Numbered from the stretch's first letter, positions 33,672 through 43,725 are shown. The stretch is DNA of 64,000 bases from Grimontia indica (GCF_000333895.2 NZ_ANFM02000027.1:124001-188000), one strand, 5' to 3'. Program-made: numbers and translations. The notes: generated by a model not told the origin, from the sequence alone.

Positions 33672-34341
33672 AACCTTCCCAAGTGAAAAATTTGCCGCTG
33701 TCTTTCATTGTCAGTGACTGAGTGAGTTTTACAATACCCTCTGCGCTCTCTTGCGCTGTGATATCGGCCTCGTCACCACCCATGTCGGTTTTCACCCATC
33801 CAGGATGTACCGGACACACAATAATGCTCTCTGCTTTCAGCTCCAACGCCAGTACCTGCATGACTTTGTTTACGGCAGCTTTAGAACTTCGGTAAGCCAA
33901 CATTCCCGTGGACTCTCGGTTCAATGCTCCCATCTGGCTGGAAATAGTGAGGACCTTCGGTGAAGGGCTTTTCTTTAAGTTGCTGAGCAGAGAGCTAGTA
34001 ACCATCAAAGGGCCGATGGTGTTTATCTCAAAGGTTTGTTTCCATCCTTCAACGTCCATGTTGCTGTAACTCTGATGGTCAGGACCAATAACACCTGCGT
34101 TGTTCACCAAGACATCAATATGAGTGTCAGCAAGTGATGCAGCAAACGCTGTGATGCTTTGTGAGTCGGTCACTTCCAGAGGGTGAAGCGTTAATTGACC
34201 AGTTCCTTGCAACTGAGTCAGTGCAACGGGTGGCTCTGGTGTGCGATAGGTCGCGACCACTTTATCGCCTTTCGCAAGATAAGTTTTCACTAGCTCCAAG
34301 CCTATTCCGCGCGCAGCGCCTGTAACCACAATAGTACTCAT
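33655..34341 (-). CDS. Short-chain dehydrogenase/reductase
   Basis: The 228-residue SDR has the NAD(P) loop TGAARGIG (residues 7-14), NNAG (about 85-88), catalytic Ser and YRSSKAA (Y-x-x-x-K, about 145-152) and the PG(W)VKTDMGG tail. Length and layout are those of the classical C-factor-like SDRs. It heads a two-gene unit with the GNAT gene. Substrate unknown. Confidence 0.9.
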   Translation of the reverse strand: MSTIVVTGAARGIGLELVKTYLAKGDKVVATYRTPEPPVALTQLQGTGQLTLHPLEVTDSQSITAFAASLADTHIDVLVNNAGVIGPDHQSYSNMDVEGWKQTFEINTIGPLMVTSSLLSNLKKSPSPKVLTISSQMGALNRESTGMLAYRSSKAAVNKVMQVLALELKAESIIVCPVHPGWVKTDMGGDEADITAQESAEGIVKLTQSLTMKDSGKFFTWEGYEHAW

Positions 34342-34807
34342 CCTATGACTCCTTTCTTGTACGATGATTTAGGCAGGCTATATGTCATTGAGATGACAAA
34401 AGAATGTTTGGGGGTAAATTTTGTCCTCAGTCGCAAAAATTGCGAGGTCAGGATTTAATCACATAAACTCAATCTATTACGTGTCGCGAAGAAAGTTACC
34501 CACAGAAACGGTGGATAACCCTTTGGGTAACGTTGAATTAATACAAACGTCATCTTGGGATAAAGCCGTCTGCTTAAAAAGCACGCGGGTTAAGCAGGGT
34601 GCAGTTAAACGCAGCAGGCTTTATTTTTGCCCCAAATTTGTCTGCGACGAAACAGGTTTCGTTATGTGTCTCGGTTCTTATCGAAATGTCAGGATCGTCT
34701 AGATTATCGGCACAGAAAAGATGGTTAGGTACTGTGAGATTGATGTTGAACAAAATTTGAACACTTTTTTCCAACAGATGAGATGGCAGATCCTGCCGGA
34801 GAAAAAA
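34342..34807. other. Intergenic region without a convincing gene
   Basis: About 470 bases between the SDR gene and the terminator of the GlxA-type gene. A 93-codon plus-strand frame (34421-34702) has no ribosome site, odd residue use and no family features, so I do not call it. The left end should hold the SDR promoter. Confidence 0.5.
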
Positions 34808-34828
34808 AGCCCCGGAAATTCCGGGGCT
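34808..34828 (-). terminator. Terminator of the GlxA-type regulator gene
   Basis: AGCCCCGG and CCGGGGCT with loop AAATT; on the minus strand the stem is followed by TTTTTTT. Confidence 0.95.
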
Positions 34829-34852
34829 GATGTCTTGGAAGATATTCAACGT

Positions 34853-35878
34853 TTAGCTGGCTATTTGTGCGCTCTCTAAGCTGACACTGCCGAGCGTCGG
34901 CTCTTGGTCTTGGCGCATGCCTACACGCTCTTCTCTTGGCGGAATGCCGTAGTAATCTCTGTAGCATTTGGAGAAGTGGGGTGTGGATACAAACCCGCAG
35001 GCAATCGAGATTTCGATGATCGAGAGATTGGTCTGGATCAGAAGTTGTTTGGCCCGACTGAGCCTGAGGTGCAGATAGTAACGTGAAGGCGAACACTGAA
35101 TATGTCGTTGGAACAGTCTTTCGAGTTGACGACGCGAGAGCTGTACGAGACCAGCGAGTTCGTCGATGCAGAAAGGCTCTTCGAGATTGGCTTCCATTAA
35201 GGATACGGTTTCGAGCAACTTAGGCTGCGCAGTGCCGATCAGGTTTCTCAACGGTATCTTCTGAACGTCTTCTGTATTTCTCACACGTTCGCACATGAAC
35301 ATTTCAGAGATGGCAGCACTCAGTTTGTTGCCGTGCTCTTTCGTGACCATATTGAGCATCATATCCATCGGTGCAGTTCCGCCCGCACTTGTCATGCGCT
35401 TCTCGTCAAGAGAGAAAAGTTTGTTGCTGACACGGACGGTGGGGAAAGCCTCCTGAAATCCAGCGAGGTATTCCCAGTGGATAGAGCAAGCTTTGTTCTG
35501 CATGATACCGGCTTTCGCCAAGAGATAGCTGCCCGTACAGATAGCACCAATGGTCACTTGCTTTCTGTCCAGTGAGCCCAGCCAATTCAGCAACTTTGGA
35601 TTGGCTGCCTTTTCAATATCTAAGCCACCACAAATAATCACGATGTCCAAAGCTTGCTGAGAAGGGATGCCTTCATCGACACCTATCTGTAGCGAATCAC
35701 TGGCTGATACCGCTTTGCCATCTTCGCTCAGTGTGTGCCAGCGGTACAAGGTCTCGCCTGACAACTGGTTTGCCATGCGCAATACTTCAACCGCAGAAGC
35801 CATCGCTAGCATGGTAAAGCGGTCACACAGATAGAAACCGATGTTAACTGTTTGGCGTAGTGAGGATACTGTGCCCAT
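34853..35878 (-). CDS. GlxA family regulator (DJ-1/PfpI-like domain + AraC HTH)
   Basis: The protein has 341 residues from ATG 35878 (GGAGAGG upstream; the longer frame to 36091 is rejected). An N-terminal DJ-1/PfpI-like sensor domain (NIGFYLCDRFTMLAMASAVEVLRMANQL; AICTGSYLLAKAGIM with the nucleophile-elbow Cys) precedes the AraC HTH (about 225-320, ending CGFVSTPHFSKCYRDYYGIPPREER). It resembles GbdR/CdhR regulators of betaine or carnitine catabolism; the effector is inferred only by family. Confidence 0.9.
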   Translation of the reverse strand: MGTVSSLRQTVNIGFYLCDRFTMLAMASAVEVLRMANQLSGETLYRWHTLSEDGKAVSASDSLQIGVDEGIPSQQALDIVIICGGLDIEKAANPKLLNWLGSLDRKQVTIGAICTGSYLLAKAGIMQNKACSIHWEYLAGFQEAFPTVRVSNKLFSLDEKRMTSAGGTAPMDMMLNMVTKEHGNKLSAAISEMFMCERVRNTEDVQKIPLRNLIGTAQPKLLETVSLMEANLEEPFCIDELAGLVQLSRRQLERLFQRHIQCSPSRYYLHLRLSRAKQLLIQTNLSIIEISIACGFVSTPHFSKCYRDYYGIPPREERVGMRQDQEPTLGSVSLESAQIAS

Positions 35879-36087
35879 AGGAACCTCTCCATTCTCGGTT
35901 TGTTTTAAACCGTCCTTGTTTAATTTAGTTACAGCTCTTAGAGATTGGCGCAGTCCAGAACGCAGCTTCTCCCCTATGGGTAGGACAATGTTAAAAAAAA
36001 GTAAAATTAATTTATTTGAAACACAGATGTCATGTGCTAAATGCTCTGTTTTAAGACAAAAGGAATGAAGATTTCTTATAAAAACGG

Positions 36088-36122
36088 ACACCTTGAGGCC
36101 GAATTTCCGGCACTCAAGGTGT
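36088..36122 (-). terminator. Terminator of the psuK-psuG operon
   Basis: ACACCTTGAG pairs with CTCAAGGTGT, with an inner CCG/CGG pair; on the minus strand the stem is followed by CCGTTTTTATA. Confidence 0.8.
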
Positions 36123-36165
36123 TTAGAGGTGTAATGAAATTTGAGGGTATTATTGAGAGTGAGCG

Positions 36166-37080
36166 TTAATCGCTGTATGCAACTGCAATCTTAGCGGCGA
36201 GTGCTGCATTGTTAAGTACCAATGCAATGTTGGCTTTTAGGCTGTTTCCCGCGGTCTTTTCGGCCACTTTTGCCAACAAAAATGGTGTGGAATCCTTACC
36301 TTTTATGCCTTTGGCATCCATTTCTGTAATCGCAGCTTCAATGACGCTATCGATTTCTTCGTTCTTCAGAGCATGTTCTTCAGGTACAGGGTTAGCAATC
36401 ACTGCGCCGCCTTTAAGTTTCATTTCCCACTTCGCTTTCAGTGCCGCCGCGATCAACTCAGGACTGTCGATTCGGTAGTCGACACCAAACTGACTTTCGC
36501 GTGTATAAAACGCAGGCAGCGTTTCTGTGCCATAGCCAATCACGGGAACACCTTTGGTTTCGAGATACTCAAGTGTCAGTCCTAAATCGAGAATGGACTT
36601 AATTCCCGCGCACACAACGGCGACCTTGGTTTCTGCCAATTCTTCCAAGTCAGCAGAGATATCAAAACTGGTTTCGGCACCTCTGTGAACGCCACCAATG
36701 CCCCCCGTGGCAAACACACGGATGCCTGCCATATCGGCCAGAATCATCGTGGATGCGACCGTGGTTGCACCGTCTGCTTTGTTCGCGACAATGAAAGGAA
36801 TATCGCGACGACTGGTTTTGATCGCTGACTGACCTTGCTGCCCTAGATACGTGATTTCTTCTTCGCTGAGACCCACTTTTAAACGGCCTTTGAGGATCGC
36901 GATAGTGGCAGGAATTGCCCCGTTATCACGCACCGCCTTTTCAACGCGCAGGGCAGTTTCCACATTTTCCGGATAAGGCATACCGTGGGAAATGATGGTG
37001 GATTCCAACGCGACAACAGGTTTGCCTTCTGACAAGGCTTGCTGAACGTCCGGGTGAATGTCGAGATAGGGGTTTAACAT
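36166..37080 (-). CDS. psuG: Pseudouridine-5'-phosphate glycosidase
   Basis: This 304-residue enzyme cleaves pseudouridine 5'-phosphate to uracil and ribose 5-phosphate. Family features: VVALESTIISHGMPYPEN near the N terminus, the Schiff-base Lys region SAIKTSRRDIP, FATGGIGGVHRGAE, and the C-terminal GKDSTPFLLAKVAEKT. It overlaps psuK by seven bases. Confidence 0.96.
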   Translation of the reverse strand: MLNPYLDIHPDVQQALSEGKPVVALESTIISHGMPYPENVETALRVEKAVRDNGAIPATIAILKGRLKVGLSEEEITYLGQQGQSAIKTSRRDIPFIVANKADGATTVASTMILADMAGIRVFATGGIGGVHRGAETSFDISADLEELAETKVAVVCAGIKSILDLGLTLEYLETKGVPVIGYGTETLPAFYTRESQFGVDYRIDSPELIAAALKAKWEMKLKGGAVIANPVPEEHALKNEEIDSVIEAAITEMDAKGIKGKDSTPFLLAKVAEKTAGNSLKANIALVLNNAALAAKIAVAYSD

Positions 37081-38165
37081 AAGGCTTCCTCTAGGCGCTG
37101 TAGCACCATCAATTCGGTAATGGTTGGGTTGATGGTTTGCATGTGCTCCATCGTTAACATGGCGCAGCCGAGCGCAAAGCGGCAGGATTCTGCGTCAGTC
37201 AGATTATTCATTTGTCCGTACACCAATCCGGCGAGAAAGGCATCTCCTGCGCCATTGGCATTGACCACATTGACTTTGGACGGACGGATTAAGGCGGTGT
37301 CTTCTGCCGAGCGATAGAGGATGCCATCGGCGCCAAGGCTCAGGAACAAGCGGGTGATGCCTTGTTGAATGAACCAGTCTGCAATGTCGTCGATATCCTC
37401 ATCGGAATTCAGCGGTAAACCAGAAATGGTCTCCGCTTCCAACAGGTTCGGTTTGAGTGTGTGGATATGTTTGAGATACGGTTTGGCTTTGATGGATTTC
37501 GCCGTCGACACCGTATCCAAATAGATGACTTGATCGTGAAACTTACTAAACAGGTAAGCGAGAACATCGTCGTTGAGGTTGGTATCGATGATAATCGCCG
37601 CAGCGTGTTGGATAAGATCAGTATGTTGGGCGAGTAGCCCAATATTCAGGTGATCGAGAATCGACATGTCTGACACTGCAGCCAGCATATCTCCATGGGC
37701 ATCCAGTAGAGAAAGATAGGTGGATGTGGTCTGTCCGGTAAGCTGACTGACCGCTTTAACGTCCACGCCCGCTTTGCGCGTAGCTTCCAGTACCACATTG
37801 CCGTAGGCATCATCCCCAACCACTGAAATCAATTTAGTGTCGACGCCTAATCTCGCCAGGTTTTCTGCAATATTCCGACCTACACCGCCGGCCGAACCCG
37901 TGATTTTTCCGGGGTTGGAATCACGCTCGACCATCGCCACTTCCGGCTGACCCAGAATGTCCATATTGGTGCCGCCAATCACGACCACATACTGTGGACG
38001 GTCAACAATATAGCCTTTTCCACGAATCACGCCTTTCCGCGTCATGTTCATAATATGCACAGCGACCGCAGAGCGACTGATATTCAGCTTGTCGGCAATA
38101 CTCTGTTGCTGGATGAAAGGATCATCTTTGATCAATTGGAGGATTTCATCTTCGCGCGACGTCAT
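37074..38165 (-). CDS. psuK: Pseudouridine kinase with N-terminal winged helix
   Basis: The protein has 363 residues from ATG 38165 (AGGTG upstream). An N-terminal MarR/LexA-like winged helix (residues 1-57: EDEILQLIKDDPFIQQQSIADKLNISRSAVAVHI) is fused to a PfkB-type sugar kinase: IGGTNMDILGQ, GGVGRNIAENLARLG and the C-terminal anion hole NANGAGDAF. It phosphorylates pseudouridine for PsuG. The fused DNA-binding part suggests it also controls its own operon. A longer upstream frame (to 38324) is rejected. Confidence 0.93.
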   Translation of the reverse strand: MTSREDEILQLIKDDPFIQQQSIADKLNISRSAVAVHIMNMTRKGVIRGKGYIVDRPQYVVVIGGTNMDILGQPEVAMVERDSNPGKITGSAGGVGRNIAENLARLGVDTKLISVVGDDAYGNVVLEATRKAGVDVKAVSQLTGQTTSTYLSLLDAHGDMLAAVSDMSILDHLNIGLLAQHTDLIQHAAAIIIDTNLNDDVLAYLFSKFHDQVIYLDTVSTAKSIKAKPYLKHIHTLKPNLLEAETISGLPLNSDEDIDDIADWFIQQGITRLFLSLGADGILYRSAEDTALIRPSKVNVVNANGAGDAFLAGLVYGQMNNLTDAESCRFALGCAMLTMEHMQTINPTITELMVLQRLEEALC

Positions 38166-38448
38166 GACACTTAACACCTGTTTGGTTGTTAAACAAATGT
38201 TAGTTTTAAATGAGGCGAGTAAACTGTCAATTACTGTTGAGCAACAATTAATCATTGTGTGACGGCATAGAAAAAATTTGTATAAAAACCAGCCAGTTTT
38301 GACCATGCTCATACTATCCCGCACGTCGCATTACCGCTGTTTCGGGTCTCAATTCGGGAACAGGAAGGAGGTGGAATGGCTCTACACTTAGATCAAGTCT
38401 GTGTACGTAGACAGGCAGTTGTGATTGATTGGAAAGCAAGGAAAGCCA

Positions 38449-38964
38449 ATGGAAAACCAAGGTCAGCGTAGCGCTTTGACGGAGCAAGAGCGCGCGGTCG
38501 TGGCGGAAGCGATCAATTCGCTTAAAGCCAAGCCGGGCGCGTTGTTGCCAGTGTTACACCACATTCAGCATCAGTTGAGTTATGTGCCCCCGGCATCTGT
38601 GCCGATGATTGCGGACGGACTGAATTTGTCCAATGCCGATGTACATGGCGTGATCAGCTTTTACCATGAGTTTCGTCACCAGCCACCGGGTGGGCACGTT
38701 ATTCAAATTTGCCGTGCTGAATCTTGTCAGTCAATGGGTTCACGCTCGCTGGAAAAGCACGCCACATCGCGGTTGGGTATTAGCTTTCATGAAACGACCA
38801 AAGATAACAACTTCACTCTCGAACCCGTCTACTGTCTGGGCAACTGCATGTACTCGCCGTGTGTGAGAGTCGGTGATGATATCCACGGTGAAATGAACGA
38901 TGAGGCATTCGACAACCTTGTCGATTCGTTGCTCACCCAAGTGATCGAGGTGAAAGCGCCATGA
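38449..38964 (+). CDS. fdsG: NAD-dependent formate dehydrogenase gamma subunit
   Basis: The 171-residue NuoE-like [2Fe-2S] subunit starts at ATG 38449 (AAGGA upstream). The cluster ligands are CRAESC (C-x4-C) and CLGNC (C-x3-C). It transfers electrons between FdsA and the FdsB diaphorase subunit in a soluble complex that oxidises formate to CO2 with NAD+. The stop overlaps the fdsB start by four bases. Confidence 0.95.
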   Translation: MENQGQRSALTEQERAVVAEAINSLKAKPGALLPVLHHIQHQLSYVPPASVPMIADGLNLSNADVHGVISFYHEFRHQPPGGHVIQICRAESCQSMGSRSLEKHATSRLGISFHETTKDNNFTLEPVYCLGNCMYSPCVRVGDDIHGEMNDEAFDNLVDSLLTQVIEVKAP

Positions 38965-40559
38965 GTTATCGCATATATGTTCCCCTCGACTCTTCTTCTG
39001 TTTCCCGAGGCGCTGAGAAAGTCGCTCAACGTTTGGCTCATAGTGCCGTCACCATGGGCGAATCTTTGACCATTGTCCGTAACGGTTCCCACGGCTTGTT
39101 CTGGCTCGAACCCATGATTGAAGTGGAGTCAGCTAAAGGTCGAGTGGCGTTTGGTCCGGTTTTCGAAGATGACGTGGATTCCCTATTGGCACTCCGTTTC
39201 TTTGCGCCAGATGAAGAGGGCAGCGCTGCGTTGGAGCACCCACTCTGTTTGGGGCTGACCACGGAAATTCTCTGGCTGAAAAAACAACAACGGCTGACGT
39301 TCGAACGTGTTGGGTTTGTTGACCCGTTAGATGTTGAAGATTACTGCAGCAAAGGCGGGTTCGTCGGGCTGGAAAAAACGCTGGGTATGAGCACCCAAGA
39401 AATTCTCGACGAGGTAAAAACCTCTGGCCTGCGTGGTCGCGGTGGTGCGGCGTTCCCAACCGGCATTAAATGGCAAACCGTCTCAGACCAACCTGCAGGA
39501 CAAAAGTATGTGATTTGTAATGCAGACGAAGGCGATTCCGGGACTTTTGCCGACCGCATGCTGATGGAAGGCGACCCGTTCACCCTGATTGAAGGGATGA
39601 TCATTTGCGCCATCGCGGTGGGTGCCACACAGGGATATGTCTATACCCGATCTGAGTATCCGAATGCCTGCAAGATCTTCACCCAAGCGATAGAAAACGC
39701 TTATGCGGCGGGTTATCTGGGGGCGGATATCTGCGGCAGCGGCAAACATTTCGATTTAGAGCTTCGGATGGGGGCGGGAGCTTATATCTGTGGTGAAGAA
39801 ACATCACTGATGGAGAGCTTGGAAGGCAAACGTGGATTGGTAAGAAGCAAGCCGCCACTTCCGGCCATTGAAGGTCTATTTGGTAAACCCACCGTCATCA
39901 ATAACGTTATTTCGCTGGCTTCGGTTCCAATCATCCTGTCCAAAGGGGCGGACTACTACAAAGACTTTGGTCAGGGTAGATCCCTCGGCACTATGCCAAT
40001 CCAACTGGCGGGGAATGTGAAACGTCCCGGTCTGTTTGAGTTGGCTTTTGGCGTGACGATTCGGGAACTCCTGTTTGATTTTGGTGGGGGCAGCAAGACA
40101 GGAAAACCCCTTAAAGCCGTGCAAATTGGCGGGCCACTTGGCGCTTACATTGCTGAACATGACTGGGATACAGATCTGGATTACGAACATCTCGCTGCCC
40201 GTGGCGCCATGTTGGGGCACGGTGGCATTGTCGCGTTCGACAATCAAACCGACATGAGCCAGATGGCGCGTTTTGCGATGGAATTCTGCGAGCTGGAATC
40301 CTGTGGGAAATGCACGCCTTGTCGTATTGGCGCAGTCCGTGGCGCGGAAGTGATTGATCAACTGCTGGATGCGAAAGGCGATGACAAGCTGGAACGTAAA
40401 GAACTACTGGACGATCTGTGCGAGACCATGGAGCAGGGTTCGCTCTGCGCCATGGGTGGGATGACGCCTTTTCCGGTGAAAAGCGCATTGAAGCACTTTC
40501 CAGAAGATTTCGGGCTCGCAAAAGATGCGGGTGCCCAAGTGAACAGTGGCGGCAAGTAA
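38961..40559 (+). CDS. fdsB: NAD-dependent formate dehydrogenase beta subunit
   Basis: This 532-residue NuoF-like diaphorase has an N-terminal thioredoxin-like part (residues 1-115), the NADH site SGLRGRGGAAFPTGIKW, the FMN loop GAGAYICGEETSLMESLEG and the 4Fe-4S ligands ESCGKCTPCRIG (C-x2-C-x2-C) near residue 450. It passes electrons to NAD+. Overlaps fdsG and is followed by fdsA after 18 bases. Confidence 0.95.
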   Translation: MSYRIYVPLDSSSVSRGAEKVAQRLAHSAVTMGESLTIVRNGSHGLFWLEPMIEVESAKGRVAFGPVFEDDVDSLLALRFFAPDEEGSAALEHPLCLGLTTEILWLKKQQRLTFERVGFVDPLDVEDYCSKGGFVGLEKTLGMSTQEILDEVKTSGLRGRGGAAFPTGIKWQTVSDQPAGQKYVICNADEGDSGTFADRMLMEGDPFTLIEGMIICAIAVGATQGYVYTRSEYPNACKIFTQAIENAYAAGYLGADICGSGKHFDLELRMGAGAYICGEETSLMESLEGKRGLVRSKPPLPAIEGLFGKPTVINNVISLASVPIILSKGADYYKDFGQGRSLGTMPIQLAGNVKRPGLFELAFGVTIRELLFDFGGGSKTGKPLKAVQIGGPLGAYIAEHDWDTDLDYEHLAARGAMLGHGGIVAFDNQTDMSQMARFAMEFCELESCGKCTPCRIGAVRGAEVIDQLLDAKGDDKLERKELLDDLCETMEQGSLCAMGGMTPFPVKSALKHFPEDFGLAKDAGAQVNSGGK

Positions 40560-40577
40560 GCCGTCGAGGAGAAGACA

Positions 40578-43451
40578 ATGGTTGAGTTCTATATTCCCAT
40601 TGAGCAAGGCAGCAAAGACTTCGGTACGCCTGCTGTTAAAGGCGAAGACGTTAAGCAAATCTCACTGACCATTGATGGATGGCCAATCTCAGTGCCAGAG
40701 GGTACGTCGGTCATGCATGCGTCTACCATGCTGAATATTCAAATTCCAAAATTGTGTGCCACTGATTCACTCGAAGCGTTTGGCTCATGCCGTATGTGTG
40801 TGGTGGAAATTGAAGGAATGCGCGGAAAACCCGCCGCCTGCACCACACCCGTTGCTGAGGGCATGGTGGTCACCACACAAAATGAAGCGCTGCGCAAGTT
40901 ACGCCGTAACGTGATGGAATTATACATTTCAGACCATCCACTGGATTGTTTGACCTGTGCGGTGAATGGCGACTGTGAATTGCAGGACATGGCGGGTGCA
41001 GTTGGTCTTCGTGACGTGCGCTACGGATTCGAAGGTAACAACCACCTCAATATGGAAAAGGACACCTCCAATCCTTACTTCACCTTTGATACCAGCAAAT
41101 GCATCGTCTGTTCCCGATGTGTGCGTGCCTGTGAAGAGATTCAGGGTCAACACGCACTGACGGTGGAAAGTCGAGGTTTTGAATCCCGTATCGTTGCTGG
41201 GTCAGAATCGTTTATGGACTCTGAATGCGTGTCCTGTGGTGCTTGTGTACAAGCCTGTCCGACGGCTGCATTGACAGAAAACAGCGTGATAGAACTTGGC
41301 ACTCCGAGCCATTATCGCGTGACGACTTGCGCGTATTGCGGCGTAGGTTGTTCATTCCGTGCCGAAATGCGCGGTGATGAATTGATCCGAATGGTGCCGC
41401 ACAAAGACGGAAAAGCGAATCAGGGGCATTCTTGTGTGAAAGGGCGTTTTGCCTTTGGCTATGCAACCCACAAAGATCGTGTGACCGACCCGATGATCCG
41501 CGATTCTATTGATGAACCTTGGCGCAAGGTAAGTTGGGAAGAAGCGATTGGCTTTGCCGCAGATAAGATCAAAGCGATCCGCGATAAACACGGCGCCAAT
41601 GCTCTGGGTGGGATCACCTCTTCCCGCTGTACTAACGAAGAAACCTATCTGGTGCAAAAACTGGTTCGTGCAGGCTTTGGCACCAACAACGTGGATACCT
41701 GTGCCCGTGTTTGTCACTCTCCAACGGGTTATGGTCTGAAAACCACGCTGGGCGAATCGGCAGGGACACAGACCTTCGAATCAGTCCAAAAAGCCGATGC
41801 GATTATCGTTATCGGCGCCAATCCAACCGATGGTCATCCGGTGTTCGCGTCCCAGCTTAAACGTCGTCTTCGCAGTGGCGCAAAACTGATAGTTATCGAC
41901 CCTCGCGAAATTGATCTGGTCAACGCAGCGCATGTCCGTGCCCAATACCATCTTCAACTTCGTCCGGGCACCAATGTCGCCGTGTTGAATGCATTGGCGC
42001 ACGTCATCATCAATGAAGGGTTGGAAGACACGTCGTACATTGAAGCGCGTTGCGACATGGCAGCGTACAAAAAATGGCGCGACTTTATTGCCGATGAACA
42101 TCATTCACCGGAAGCGATGGAAAGTGCCACAGGCGTTCCCGCCATGCTGATACGTGAAGCCGCGCGTATGTATGCCAAAGCTGGAAACGGCGCCATTTAC
42201 TATGGCCTCGGGGTGACAGAGCACAGCCAAGGTAGCTCAGCGGTCATGGCAATTGCCAATCTTGCGATGGCGACAGGTAACGTTGGTCGTGAAGGTGTGG
42301 GCGTGAATCCACTGCGCGGTCAGAACAACGTGCAAGGTAGCTGTGATATGGGCTCATTCCCGCATGAGTTGCCGGGTTATCGTCATGTGTCAGATCCAGA
42401 AGTACGTGCGTTGTTTGAGGGTGAATGGGGTGTGCCGATTGATGATGAACCTGGGCTTCGCATCCCCAACATGTTCGACGCCGCTATCGCAGGTCGATTT
42501 AAAGGCATGTATGTGCAGGGTGAAGACATCGCCCAATCTGATCCGAATACCCAACACGTCGAAGCGGCGCTGACATCGCTGGAATGCCTGATCGTTCAGG
42601 ACATCTTCCTCAACGAAACGGCGAAGTTTGCGCATGTATTCCTACCGGGTGCCAGCTTCTTGGAGAAAGACGGTACCTTCACCAATGCAGAGCGCCGTAT
42701 CTCGCCGGTGCGTAAAGTGATGGCTCCGCTTTGCGGTAAAGCAGACTGGGAAGCGACCATGGATCTCGCCAACGCCCTTGGCTACGAGATGCATTACAAG
42801 CATCCTTCCGAAATCATGGATGAAATCGCCAAGCTGACGCCGACTTTCCATGGTGTCAGCTACGAAAAACTGGATGAGCTGGGCTCTATTCAATGGCCGT
42901 GTAACGATGAAGCGCCCCTAGGGACCCCAACCATGCACATCGGCGGCTTTGTGAAAGGTAAGGGCAGCTTTGTGGTGACGGAGTACGTGGCAACAGAAGA
43001 GAAAGTGAATAAACGCTTCCCACTGCTGCTGACCACAGGGCGTATCCTATCGCAATACAATGTCGGTGCTCAGACACGTCGTACTGACAACAGTCAGTGG
43101 CATCAGGAAGATGTGTTGGAAATCCATCCGTTGGATGCGGAAGATCGAGGCGTTACAGATGGCTCTCCAGTCCGGATTGCGAGCCGTGCAGGTGAAATTA
43201 CCTTGCCCGCGAAAATCAGCAACCGCATGCAACCGGGCGTGGTTTACACCACCTTCCATCACCCGGTTTCCGGCACCAATGTGATCACGACAGAAAATTC
43301 CGATTGGGCGACAAACTGCCCTGAATACAAAGTGACGGCGGTGCAGGTGAAAGTGGCAGTGGAACCGGCGGATTGGCAACAACGTTTCCGTGAGTTCGAC
43401 GAACAACAACAAGCCCATTTATCTGCGGCGATACAAGACAGCAGCGATTAA
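40578..43451 (+). CDS. fdsA: NAD-dependent formate dehydrogenase alpha subunit (Mo/W-bis-MGD)
   Basis: In this 957-residue catalytic subunit the N-terminal part has a [2Fe-2S] domain (CATDSLEAFGSCRMCVVEIEG), a His-Cys 4Fe-4S motif (HPLDCLTCAVNGDC), a dicluster ferredoxin (CIVCSRCVRACEE and CVSCGACVQACPT) and the CxxC-x3-C 4Fe-4S motif of the molybdopterin domain (CAYCGVGC). The active-site CARVCHSP carries a Cys ligand to Mo, so this is not a selenoprotein; HSPT contains the conserved His. The C-terminal domain binds the second MGD. Full length. Confidence 0.96.
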   Translation: MVEFYIPIEQGSKDFGTPAVKGEDVKQISLTIDGWPISVPEGTSVMHASTMLNIQIPKLCATDSLEAFGSCRMCVVEIEGMRGKPAACTTPVAEGMVVTTQNEALRKLRRNVMELYISDHPLDCLTCAVNGDCELQDMAGAVGLRDVRYGFEGNNHLNMEKDTSNPYFTFDTSKCIVCSRCVRACEEIQGQHALTVESRGFESRIVAGSESFMDSECVSCGACVQACPTAALTENSVIELGTPSHYRVTTCAYCGVGCSFRAEMRGDELIRMVPHKDGKANQGHSCVKGRFAFGYATHKDRVTDPMIRDSIDEPWRKVSWEEAIGFAADKIKAIRDKHGANALGGITSSRCTNEETYLVQKLVRAGFGTNNVDTCARVCHSPTGYGLKTTLGESAGTQTFESVQKADAIIVIGANPTDGHPVFASQLKRRLRSGAKLIVIDPREIDLVNAAHVRAQYHLQLRPGTNVAVLNALAHVIINEGLEDTSYIEARCDMAAYKKWRDFIADEHHSPEAMESATGVPAMLIREAARMYAKAGNGAIYYGLGVTEHSQGSSAVMAIANLAMATGNVGREGVGVNPLRGQNNVQGSCDMGSFPHELPGYRHVSDPEVRALFEGEWGVPIDDEPGLRIPNMFDAAIAGRFKGMYVQGEDIAQSDPNTQHVEAALTSLECLIVQDIFLNETAKFAHVFLPGASFLEKDGTFTNAERRISPVRKVMAPLCGKADWEATMDLANALGYEMHYKHPSEIMDEIAKLTPTFHGVSYEKLDELGSIQWPCNDEAPLGTPTMHIGGFVKGKGSFVVTEYVATEEKVNKRFPLLLTTGRILSQYNVGAQTRRTDNSQWHQEDVLEIHPLDAEDRGVTDGSPVRIASRAGEITLPAKISNRMQPGVVYTTFHHPVSGTNVITTENSDWATNCPEYKVTAVQVKVAVEPADWQQRFREFDEQQQAHLSAAIQDSSD

Positions 43452-43463
43452 GCAGGAGTGAAC

Positions 43464-43706
43464 ATGGACGGTGAACTTCATCGTAACGAACGCCTTTATG
43501 CGATGGCGAACCAAATCGCTGACAACCTCGAGCATGGCAGAACCGAGCAAGAGACGGTCGACGAAGTCGCTTCCCACATTCGCCGCTTCTGGTCGCGCGA
43601 CATGAAGCAGAGTCTTATTGCTGCGCTGGGAAGTGGGCTGTTGAACCCCATCGCTGAAAAAGCGGCGGAAATGCTGGCTGAGGAATATAAGCTCAAAGCG
43701 GGTTAG
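43464..43706 (+). CDS. fdsD: Formate dehydrogenase delta subunit
   Basis: The 80-residue FdsD protein is the usual small helical subunit (ERLYAMANQIADNLEHGR, VASHIRRFWSRDMKQSLI) needed for activity. Start ATG 43464 has AGGAG six bases upstream. The operon is fdsGBA-D: the fdsC chaperone/sulfurtransferase gene usually between fdsA and fdsD is absent, so it must be provided elsewhere. Confidence 0.92.
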   Translation: MDGELHRNERLYAMANQIADNLEHGRTEQETVDEVASHIRRFWSRDMKQSLIAALGSGLLNPIAEKAAEMLAEEYKLKAG

Positions 43707-43725
43707 TTGGGTATAGGGTAGAACT

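Noticed and set aside
34421..34702. 93-codon plus-strand frame in the gap after the SDR gene
   Set aside because: Non-ATG start without ribosome site, odd residue composition, no family features.
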